Assembly (NCBI GenBank): GCA_910578755.1
Contig: CAJTSZ010000057.1
Coordinates: forward strand, 1 to 13,918
Source: an uncultured Oscillospiraceae bacterium
GTDB lineage: Bacteria > Bacillota > Clostridia > Oscillospirales > Ruminococcaceae
Direction of reading: 5' to 3'
Length of the DNA stretch: 13,918 nucleotides
Positions 6,717-12,667 of this stretch are shown piece by piece. A program made the translations under genes and the position numbers. How positions within the stretch are numbered: position 1 is the first letter of the stretch; every line of letters starts with the position of its first letter. Under the pieces are notes generated by a model, which made no database searches, had not been told where the DNA came from, and saw only the letters and a program-made list of their open reading frames with translations.

Positions 6717-7742
6717 TTAATGGTTCAGGGTGTCTGTAAGCAATTCCCCTAAGGTATGGGCAAAGTACCGGGTGTGCGCAATAAGCTTTGCGTAGTTCAG
6801 GCGCACCGGGCCAATAACGCCGATGGTACCGCACTGCTCCTCCCCTATTTTGTACTTTACAAAAAGAACCGAGGAATTGGAAAGCTCCATGCGGTTATTC
6901 TCTTTCCCTACTGTAACTTTTATTTCAAAGGGCTCCTTGGGAATTAAATCCAGCACCTGCTGCTTTTTATCCAGCAAAATCAGCAAATCTCCGGCATCCT
7001 CTTTTAGTTCCTTATAGGAAAGAAGGTTTGTTTCACCCCTAATATAAAACTGCCCGTCGTTAATTTCCTTGCACAGCTCATAAATGGCAATAAGCAAAGA
7101 GTCAAACATTTTGGCATATTCCTCCATGCCGTTTGCCACAGAATGAATGTAGCTGGAGGTAATTTCGTTGAGGCTTTTTCCCGAAAGGCGGGAATTGGCG
7201 TAGCTGGTAAAAAATTCGCAAATTCTTGGCGACACCTGGAACCGTACCCGGCAAACTTTATTTTTAATGACGCCATTGCTGGCAATGACCATAATAACAA
7301 CCGTAGTTTCTGTAGCAGGGATCAGTTCCACCCGCTTTACACAAACGCTTTTGGGCGTGTTGGTGGAAAAAATTGTAACGCATCGGGTAAAATTGGCCAA
7401 TACCAGGGCAGCATCCGCCAGCAGCCGGTCTGGGTCCGGGTTTACCACATTGAACATGGCCTCAATATCCGCCTGTTCCCGGCTGGCAACAAACCCTTCC
7501 GCTAACAGGTTGTTTAAGTAATACCGGTAGCCCAAATGGGAGGGCACCCGCCCGGCGGAAGTATAGGGCTGCTCCAGCAGGCCGCGTTCAAACAGTGTGG
7601 CCATATCGTTGCGAACGGTTGCGGGGGAAACTGCAACATCCAGCAGGGAGCATATCCGCTTGGAACCTACCGGTTCCCCTGTAGCATTGTATTCTTCAAT
7701 GATAGCTTTCAGAATTTTCTGTTTGCGTATATCTAGCTCCAT
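6717..7742 (-). CDS. hrcA: Heat-inducible transcription repressor HrcA
   Basis: Repressor that binds the CIRCE inverted repeat and, in the known family, depends on GroEL for activity, so that heat stress relieves repression. The 341-residue product starts MELDIRKQKIL, with a winged helix-turn-helix at about 1-75 (VGSKRICSLLDVAVSPATVRNDM and the wing-like TSAGRVPSHLGYRYYLN), followed by the GAF-like domain with its inserted segment and the C-terminal GPVRLNYAKLIAHTRYFA motif. The ATG at 7742 has GAGG 8 nt upstream; the in-frame GTG at 7751 is part of that site. It is the first gene of the operon, immediately downstream of its own operator. Confidence 0.97.
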   Translation of the reverse strand: MELDIRKQKILKAIIEEYNATGEPVGSKRICSLLDVAVSPATVRNDMATLFERGLLEQPYTSAGRVPSHLGYRYYLNNLLAEGFVASREQADIEAMFNVVNPDPDRLLADAALVLANFTRCVTIFSTNTPKSVCVKRVELIPATETTVVIMVIASNGVIKNKVCRVRFQVSPRICEFFTSYANSRLSGKSLNEITSSYIHSVANGMEEYAKMFDSLLIAIYELCKEINDGQFYIRGETNLLSYKELKEDAGDLLILLDKKQQVLDLIPKEPFEIKVTVGKENNRMELSNSSVLFVKYKIGEEQCGTIGVIGPVRLNYAKLIAHTRYFAHTLGELLTDTLNH

Positions 7743-7763
7743 AGCTATCACCTCTTTTCTATT

Positions 7764-7790
7764 TTAGCACTCTATTGCTTTAAGTGCTAA
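7764..7790 (-). promoter_or_regulatory. CIRCE operator (HrcA binding site)
   Basis: TTAGCACTC (7764-7772), nine spacer bases and AAGTGCTAA (7782-7790) match the CIRCE consensus TTAGCACTC-N9-GAGTGCTAA at all but one base. It lies 22 nt upstream of the hrcA start, directly after the operon promoter, as expected for HrcA autorepression. Confidence 0.97.
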
Positions 7791-7794
7791 ATAT

Positions 7795-7823
7795 AATTTA
7801 TCACCATTATTCCCCTATGTCAA
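7795..7823 (-). promoter_or_regulatory. Sigma-A promoter of the hrcA operon
   Basis: On the minus strand, a perfect TTGACA (7818-7823) is followed after 17 nt by TAAATT (7795-7800). CIRCE begins 5 nt downstream, so it overlaps the expected transcription start and can block initiation. The AT-rich stretch from 7824 to 8029 holds no ORF; it contains a TTCAAAT/ATTTGAA inverted repeat at 7964-7988 and no other clear signal. Confidence 0.8.
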
Positions 7824-8029
7824 GGGAATTTTTTGTTTTTTAAGGGTTTTCATAATTTGTTTACAACATATTTTCTTTATGCCCATTATTTTAGGCGCAG
7901 ACTGTTTTTTCCTGATTATTTTACCCGTTTTTTAGATAAATTAACCAAAAATAGCGAAAAAGATTCAAATATATTTACTTAATTTGAAATATATAGTAAT
8001 TTTATATTAGAAAAGGGTTACTTGTAAAT

Positions 8030-8568
8030 ATGAAAAATAAAAAACAGTCATTGCCATAACTGCTGCGATTGTTGTGGTTGTGGGTATTACCCTTTACTTT
8101 ACGTTTTTCCAAAAAGGCGGTGTGGACCGGGAGGCCAATGCCCACCATGTAATTGAGGTAATGTGTACCTACCCGGACACCAGATACTTTGACCCGGGGG
8201 CCATAACTTATATTGGCGAGGGGGTAGTAACAACCCCGGAAGAAAAGGAAAAAATAAAGGCAGCCAACGAGAAGATACACCAAAACTGGGAGGATGCTGT
8301 GGGGTCCTACTTTGCGCCTAACTGCTTTGACCCCTGCTATGGAATGGGCCTTACCGCCTATTTAGGGTCAGCTTACGGCAAGGAGCAAACCAGTACGTCT
8401 GTAAAGGACATCACCCTCATTTCCCAGGAGGAGAAGGCCCAAACCTTTGCTGTTGCCATTGTGGTGGACGGGGTGGAAAAGCAAAGTTCCATCCGTTTCC
8501 GCAACGATGAAAATAACCTGTTTACCTTTGTTGAAATACAGGAAATGAGCTGGAATCCATTGACATAG
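8030..8568 (+). pseudogene. Small membrane-anchored protein of unknown function, frame broken in an A-tract
   Basis: From ATG 8030 the frame reads MKNKKQSLP and stops at 8057-8059. One extra A in the A6 run at 8039-8044 would give MKNKKTVIAITAAIVVVVG, a textbook Lys-rich start plus membrane helix, running into the open frame that ends at 8568 (179 residues in all). Without the repair, only a GTG at 8074 inside the helix is available. The extracytoplasmic part has Cys residues in EVMCTYPD and NCFDPC, and a final region like a small alpha/beta domain (VAIVVDGVEKQSSIRF). AAAAGGG (8011-8017) lies 12 nt before the ATG, a weak site. The cause may be mutation, phase variation, RNA slippage or a homopolymer sequencing error. 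I recognise no family. Confidence 0.65.
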
Positions 8569-8587
8569 CCTAATAATGGAAAATGCG

Positions 8588-8609
8588 CCGGGAGTTCCCC
8601 TGGCGCAAC
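8588..8609 (+). other. GC-rich hairpin after the frameshifted gene
   Basis: GCGCCGGG and CCTGGCGC can form an 8-bp stem with one G-T wobble, starting 19 nt after the stop at 8568. No T-run follows, so it is at best a weak terminator; the strong one lies at 8680-8719. The stretch 8610-8679 shows nothing further. Confidence 0.4.
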
Positions 8610-8679
8610 CCTTACAGCAAAAGAAAAGGGGCGAAATGTGGGATACGCTAACTGCACAAGCAAAAAATTTAAGAAAACA

Positions 8680-8719
8680 AACAACCCTTTTGGCGAAGGC
8701 CAAAAGGGTTGTTCTTTTA
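8680..8719. terminator. Strong bidirectional intrinsic terminator
   Basis: A perfect 15-bp stem, AACAACCCTTTTGGC (8680-8694) with GCCAAAAGGGTTGTT (8699-8713), closes on a GAAG loop. The plus side continues CTTTTATTATT; the minus side continues with a T-rich stretch. It separates the convergent genes at 8030-8568 and 8723-9280 and lies only 9 nt from the latter's stop. Confidence 0.9.
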
Positions 8720-8722
8720 TTA

Positions 8723-9280
8723 TTAAGTTTCTTGCCAAAGGGCAGGAAAATGCGCTTGAAGGAAAAGGCTCATAGGATGTTGGGGCTCCTCCTTTAAATG
8801 GTGGGTTTCCATATCCTTTTTTAACTCGCCAAGGATATACCCCATTTCTTTTTCCGAAACTGCGTCCTTGGACCGCAGCACAAACAAGCCCTTTTCGGCA
8901 GATTCCATATAATATTGGTATAAATCGGGAATGATTTCTTCCTTCTGTATTTCCACCGGCTGGGCGCAAACACAGGCGCAGGAAATTGCCACCGGGTTTT
9001 CCTGTTCCAAGCCGGGCAAATGGCTGCACTGGTACAGGGAGCCTGCTTTTCCTTTATACAGGTCGGCAAAAGCGTTTTCGTAATACTCGGTATAAATAAC
9101 CCTACCCTCTTTATCAAACCCGTAGGGGTAAAAACTGAAGGGCTTGGGCACTGGCTTTACTGCGTACAGCAGAGCTACCAAAGGGTTTGTGGAAAAATAG
9201 ACGTAGGGCTTGCCATGCTCCGATAACACTGGGGCCAGTTCTTTCAGCCCGCTTGTAGGACTGCCGTGGTAATAAGCCAT
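8723..9280 (-). CDS. Conserved hypothetical protein with YHGS N-terminus (ADP-ribosyltransferase-like fold possible)
   Basis: A 185-residue cytosolic protein. It opens with Y4-H5-G6-S7, then YVYFSTNPLVALLYAVKP at about 26-43, an aromatic PFSFYPYGFD stretch, and a Cys-bearing segment CACVC near 101-105. I recall similar uncharacterised proteins in Clostridia but no assigned function. A YHGS start followed by a Y-F-S/T strand and an Ala-rich helix resembles H-Y-E type ADP-ribosyltransferase-like families such as DUF3990; this is a weak pattern inference with no confirmed catalytic Glu. The start is the ATG at 9280, with AAAGGTG upstream at normal spacing; the in-frame ATG at 9286 and GTG at 9289 overlap that site. 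It lies 41 nt after the prolyl oligopeptidase gene and is probably cotranscribed with it. Confidence 0.8.
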   Translation of the reverse strand: MAYYHGSPTSGLKELAPVLSEHGKPYVYFSTNPLVALLYAVKPVPKPFSFYPYGFDKEGRVIYTEYYENAFADLYKGKAGSLYQCSHLPGLEQENPVAISCACVCAQPVEIQKEEIIPDLYQYYMESAEKGLFVLRSKDAVSEKEMGYILGELKKDMETHHLKEEPQHPMSLFLQAHFPALWQET

Positions 9281-9321
9281 AAACATCACCTTTCTGTTTT
9301 ATTTGTTCCAGCGGATTTGTC

Positions 9322-11307
9322 TTAAAGACCTAGGGCTTTTTTTACAAACAGCTGCATTTCCGCTATGGTTTGCCAGTAAACCTCGCCGCTGCCCCGGTCG
9401 TGGCTGCCTTTTTCCAAAACGCGCAGCAGAATGGGGTTAGGGCTTTGGTTTAATTCCTGCATTCTGGCGGCAAACTTTTTACCGTGGTAGGGCGGCACGT
9501 TATTGTCACACTCCCCTGTTTGGATGTACACCCAGGGGTACTGCTCCTGCCGCACATTGTGGTAAGGGGAGTAACTTAACAGGTACTGGAACATTTCCTT
9601 GCTTTCTTTTGGGTTGCCATACTCTGTAATATACATAGGGCCGCGGTCGTCCTCGGCAAAATGAATCATATCGGTGTGGGGGACAGAATCCAGAACGCAG
9701 CGGAATAAATCCGGCCGCATGGTTACCAAAGCGGACATGAGCAGCCCCCCGTTGGAGCAGCCGCAAATTACCAGTTTTTCTCTATTAGTCCAACCATCGG
9801 CAATAAGCTGCTGGGCCACGCCAATAAAATCGCTGTAGCAGTTCTTTTTATTCATCAGCATCCCCTGCTCGTGCCAGCGGGTACCGTATTCGCTGCCGCC
9901 CCGCAGGGTAGCAAGCACATAGATCCCCCCCTGCTGTACCCAGCGGGCAATATTCAGGCCGCCAACCTTATCGGTAGCCCAGGGGTGCATGGCAGAATTG
10001 TAGCCGCCGTAGGCATATATCCAGGTTGGGGTTTTTCCGTCGGCCTTTGCATCCTTCCTATGTACAATAAAGTAAGGGATGGGCTCCTTATCCTCCACAG
10101 AGGGGGCAAAGCGCTGTTCCACCACAACATCCGGGTATTCCTCCTGGCTGCTGCGCTGCACCACTGCCATCTCCCCACCGTCAAAGGAGAGGAGCACCGG
10201 CATATAGGCAAAGGATTCGTAGGTAAAAAATGCCTTGCCCTCCCCTTTGCCGCACAGGAACGCTGTCCCTATTTTTTGGGGCAGGGGCACCTCCCGTTCG
10301 CCGTCCTTTTCTAAGCAAACAATTTTTGTGCTTACATTGTCCATCATGGTGAGGTACAGTTTCCCGTTAAGCACAAAGCCGCCGTCCAGCACTTGGGTGG
10401 TTTCCTCCCGCAGGGTTTCAGCTTCCGCCAAAGTTTTGCCATAGGGGATTTGAATTACTTTGCCAAAGGAACTGCCCTCCTTGGAAATAAAGAAGTGGAA
10501 GCCGTCCAAGGAATCCAAATAGGTCAGCTGTACCCCTACGCTTTGGGTGACCTCCTCCACCCTGCCGGTGGCCTCTTCCATGGCATAAAAACGGGAATGG
10601 CAGTAATCGTCCCACATTTCCAGCATCAGGTGCTGTTTGTCTGCCGCAACATGGACGCTGCCTATAATGGAGTTTTGCGTATCCTCAAAAACACAAGCTT
10701 CTTCCCCGGTTACTGCGTTGCAGGCCATTACCCTGGAACGGCAGGTTTGGGCTTTTGTATCGGAAACGGTATCCGCATAATAGGCTATGGCCTTATTTTT
10801 GGACCATACCACACCAAAGGTATTTTTTAGGGTTGCCAGAACTGTTTTGCTTTCCCAATCCACAACAAGGGCGCTGGGGCGGGCCTCCCCATCGTACAGG
10901 CCGTAAACCATTACTTTATTTTGGTCCGAAGGGCAAACCAGCAACTGGAATGGGGTAAAGTTTTCTATGGTGCCCCGCTGCACCAGAAGCTGTTCCTGTT
11001 CCATGGAAGCGTTCAGGCGCACCAGCTGGAAATTGCCATCCACCTGCTTTGCCGCAGCAAAGCCGTCGCCCCAGCTGCAAATAGATTGGTACAAAGGCTT
11101 CCGCTTTTGGGATTTTAGCTCTTCTATTTTTTCAGCCAGTTCCTTTTGGTCAAACCAGTTATCTGTAAACTGGTTTTCTTCCTTTACCCATTGCAGCACC
11201 TTGGGGTCCTTGGCGTTTTGCAGGCCCCGGTATGGGTCTGCAAGGGGAATGCCGAAATAATCCTCTGTAAAATCTGTTTTTGGGAATTTGGGGTAGTTCA
11301 TAACCAT
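9322..11307 (-). CDS. Prolyl oligopeptidase family serine peptidase (S9A)
   Basis: Serine peptidase of the prolyl oligopeptidase family, which cleaves short peptides after proline. The N-terminal part (about 1-75, with DPYRGLQNAKDPKVLQWVKEEN) and a beta-propeller region (about 75-400) precede the alpha/beta-hydrolase domain. That domain carries YAYGGYN (431-437), LRGGSEYGTRWHEQGM (468-483), the nucleophile motif GCSNGG with Ser518, Asp601 in TGECDNNVPP, and His636 in KGSHDRG, so the triad is complete. Family members usually have GGSNGG; here the second Gly is Cys. There is no signal peptide, so the enzyme is cytosolic. At 661 residues it is slightly short for the family. AAAGGTGA lies upstream of the ATG at 11307; an ATG at 11301 is an alternative start. 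Confidence 0.95.
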   Translation of the reverse strand: MVMNYPKFPKTDFTEDYFGIPLADPYRGLQNAKDPKVLQWVKEENQFTDNWFDQKELAEKIEELKSQKRKPLYQSICSWGDGFAAAKQVDGNFQLVRLNASMEQEQLLVQRGTIENFTPFQLLVCPSDQNKVMVYGLYDGEARPSALVVDWESKTVLATLKNTFGVVWSKNKAIAYYADTVSDTKAQTCRSRVMACNAVTGEEACVFEDTQNSIIGSVHVAADKQHLMLEMWDDYCHSRFYAMEEATGRVEEVTQSVGVQLTYLDSLDGFHFFISKEGSSFGKVIQIPYGKTLAEAETLREETTQVLDGGFVLNGKLYLTMMDNVSTKIVCLEKDGEREVPLPQKIGTAFLCGKGEGKAFFTYESFAYMPVLLSFDGGEMAVVQRSSQEEYPDVVVEQRFAPSVEDKEPIPYFIVHRKDAKADGKTPTWIYAYGGYNSAMHPWATDKVGGLNIARWVQQGGIYVLATLRGGSEYGTRWHEQGMLMNKKNCYSDFIGVAQQLIADGWTNREKLVICGCSNGGLLMSALVTMRPDLFRCVLDSVPHTDMIHFAEDDRGPMYITEYGNPKESKEMFQYLLSYSPYHNVRQEQYPWVYIQTGECDNNVPPYHGKKFAARMQELNQSPNPILLRVLEKGSHDRGSGEVYWQTIAEMQLFVKKALGL

Positions 11308-11384
11308 AGCGCATCACCTTTCCTCTCTATAACACGGCTTCCTTTTGGGTAAGTTCTACTAAAACATAACTGTTTTGTACTTTT

Positions 11385-11413
11385 ATTATAGCATTTTACC
11401 CTTGCCTGTACAA
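11385..11413 (-). promoter_or_regulatory. Sigma-A promoter (extended -10) of the prolyl oligopeptidase gene
   Basis: On the minus strand, TTGTAC (11408-11413) is followed after 17 nt by TATAAT (11385-11390), preceded by TGC to give an extended TGnTATAAT -10 box. The start site would be near 11378, leaving a leader of about 70 nt with no evident structure. The region 11308-11675 also holds the divergent promoter of the next plus-strand gene. Confidence 0.82.
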
Positions 11414-11506
11414 CAAAACCTGGGCGAAAGTTTTACCCTTTTTTGGCGCTGTTCCGCCTGTAAATATATAATTTTGCATAAATATGATTATTTATTCTAT
11501 TTTATC

Positions 11507-11535
11507 TTGATTTTTACCGTTTTTTGTGCTAAATT
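11507..11535 (+). promoter_or_regulatory. Possible promoter of the dimethylargininase-like gene
   Basis: TTGATT (11507-11512), 17 nt and TAAATT (11530-11535) form a fair sigma-A match in an AT-rich stretch about 140 nt upstream of the start codon. An overlapping TATGTA at 11536-11541 could serve as an alternative -10 box. Assignment is tentative. Confidence 0.45.
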
Positions 11536-11585
11536 ATGTATATTGATTACTTTTTCCTATTATCCCTGCTGCAACAGGAAACCAT

Positions 11586-11637
11586 TTGCCAGCACACGCC
11601 GGCAACATAAAATTAACTTTTATACTGCTTAAAAGCA
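11586..11637 (+). promoter_or_regulatory. Two hairpins in the leader of the dimethylargininase-like gene
   Basis: TTGCC (11586-11590) pairs with GGCAA (11601-11605), with an inner GC/GC pair around an ACAC loop. A second stem is TGCTT (11626-11630) with AAGCA (11633-11637). They sit between the putative promoter and the ribosome binding site at 11664-11668. I recognise no riboswitch class, and the function is unknown. Confidence 0.3.
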
Positions 11638-11675
11638 AGCCGTTCAGGCAAGCTGCAAAATTTGGAGGAATTGTT

Positions 11676-12446
11676 ATGTTTAAAAATGTCATTGTAAAAA
11701 CCCCCTGCAAGGCTGTTACCCAAGGGATTACTTCTGCACCGGAGCTTGGCCAGCCGGATTATTCCCTTGCCTTAAAACAACATGCCGCCTACATTGAAGC
11801 CTTAAAACAATGCGGTGTTTCTGTTACGGTACTTCCGGCGGATGAAAGCTTTCCCGACAGCTGCTTTGTAGAGGATGTCGCGGTTATTACCCCCAAGTGC
11901 GCCATTGTTACAAACCCCGGCGCCGCTACCCGCAACCAGGAAACAAAGGCCATTGTTCCCGTATTAAAGCAGTTTTTCCCTGAAGATAAAATTGAGTACA
12001 TTACCGCCCCCGGTACCCTGGAAGGCGGGGACGTTATGATGGTAGGCACCCACTTTTATGTGGGACGTTCCGCCCGCACCAACGAGGAGGGCATCAAGCA
12101 GTTTATTGCCATTTTGGAAAAACACGGCCTTACCGGCAGCGAGGTACCCCTTACCGAGGTGCTTCACCTGAAAACCGGGGTAAATTACATTGAAAACAAC
12201 AATATGCTGGTTGCCGGCGAATTTATAACCAAAGCCGAGTTTGCCCAGTACAACAAAATTGTAATTCCCCAAAGCGAAAGCTACGCCGCTAACTGCATTT
12301 GGGTGAATGGCACCGTGATTGTTCCCTGCGGTTACCCAACAGTAGAAAAAGCCGTAAAGGACGCTGGCTACCCTGTTATTTTAGTTGATACCTCTGAATT
12401 CAGGAAAATAGACGGCGGGCTCAGCTGCCTTTCCCTGCGGTTTTAA
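11676..12446 (+). CDS. Dimethylargininase-like amidinohydrolase (DDAH family)
   Basis: Member of the guanidino-group modifying (pentein) superfamily, closest to bacterial dimethylarginine dimethylaminohydrolase, which hydrolyses methylated arginines to citrulline and methylamines. The 256-residue product has FPDSCFVEDVAV (59-70), TLEGGDVM (114-121) with Glu116, VLHLKTGVNYIE (162-173) with His164, and IDGGLSCLSLRF with Cys251. Spacing matches the Glu114-His162-Cys249 triad of the Pseudomonas aeruginosa enzyme, offset by two residues. Both substrate-side Arg positions (Arg86, Arg131) are present. There is no signal peptide. The ATG at 11676 has GGAGG 7 nt upstream; longer in-frame starts have no such site. 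Arginine deiminase or a related activity is an alternative. It is a single-gene unit ending in a terminator. Confidence 0.9.
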   Translation: MFKNVIVKTPCKAVTQGITSAPELGQPDYSLALKQHAAYIEALKQCGVSVTVLPADESFPDSCFVEDVAVITPKCAIVTNPGAATRNQETKAIVPVLKQFFPEDKIEYITAPGTLEGGDVMMVGTHFYVGRSARTNEEGIKQFIAILEKHGLTGSEVPLTEVLHLKTGVNYIENNNMLVAGEFITKAEFAQYNKIVIPQSESYAANCIWVNGTVIVPCGYPTVEKAVKDAGYPVILVDTSEFRKIDGGLSCLSLRF

Positions 12447-12451
12447 ATTAT

Positions 12452-12490
12452 AAAGCAGAGAGGTCTTTGGCCTTTCTGCTTTTTTAATTT
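12452..12490 (+). terminator. Intrinsic terminator of the dimethylargininase-like gene
   Basis: AAAGCAGAGAGG (12452-12463) pairs with CCTTTCTGCTTT (12471-12482) over 12 bp with one G-T wobble, around the loop TCTTTGG. It is followed by TTTAATTTTC. It begins 5 nt after the stop codon at 12446. Confidence 0.85.
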
Positions 12491-12509
12491 TCATTTTTTA
12501 AAGCGAACC

Positions 12510-12562
12510 TGGGGTTCCGCCCCACACCCTGGCCACATTTTTTTAGAGGCATCAGCTGCCTC
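12510..12562. repeat. Two-hairpin intergenic element, possible dispersed (REP-like) repeat
   Basis: TGGGG-TTCCG-CCCCA (12510-12524) is followed by ACACCCTGGCC, a T-run and a second hairpin, GAGGCA-TCAGC-TGCCTC (12546-12562). The layout (GGGG-loop-CCCC, then ACACCC, then a second stem) resembles intergenic repeats I recall from other Clostridial gut bacteria. Only one copy is in this window, so the repeat status is inference. Confidence 0.4.
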
Positions 12563-12590
12563 CAAACCTGTGCGTCCCAACAGCGCAGAC

Positions 12591-12619
12591 TTGCAGAATT
12601 TTCTTTTTTTTAGTATAAT
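12591..12619 (+). promoter_or_regulatory. Sigma-A promoter of the DUF362/ferredoxin gene
   Basis: TTGCAG (12591-12596) is followed after 17 nt by a perfect TATAAT (12614-12619). The spacer is T-rich. Transcription would begin near 12626, about 42 nt before the start codon. Confidence 0.85.
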
Positions 12620-12622
12620 TAT

Positions 12623-12651
12623 AAACAGTAGACCCAGCCCTTTTACTGTTT
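12623..12651 (+). promoter_or_regulatory. Inverted repeat at the transcription start of the DUF362 gene
   Basis: AAACAGTA (12623-12630) and TACTGTTT (12644-12651) form a perfect 8-bp inverted repeat with a 13-nt spacer. It overlaps the expected start site and ends just before AAGGAGG at 12653. It could be a repressor operator or a hairpin limiting ribosome access. Confidence 0.45.
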
Positions 12652-12667
12652 TAAGGAGGAAAATTGT

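Noticed and set aside
8576..8797. Plus-strand ORF of 73 codons after the frameshifted gene
   Set aside because: It reads straight through the perfect 15-bp terminator stem, has no ribosome binding site and is not protein-like.
8373..9029. A 218-residue minus-strand open frame spanning the terminator at 8680-8719
   Set aside because: It runs through a strong terminator hairpin and overlaps real genes on both sides in other frames.
11586..11675. A 30-residue N-terminal extension of the dimethylargininase-like protein
   Set aside because: There is no ribosome binding site at 11586; the ATG at 11676 has GGAGG at ideal spacing and matches the family's N-terminus.
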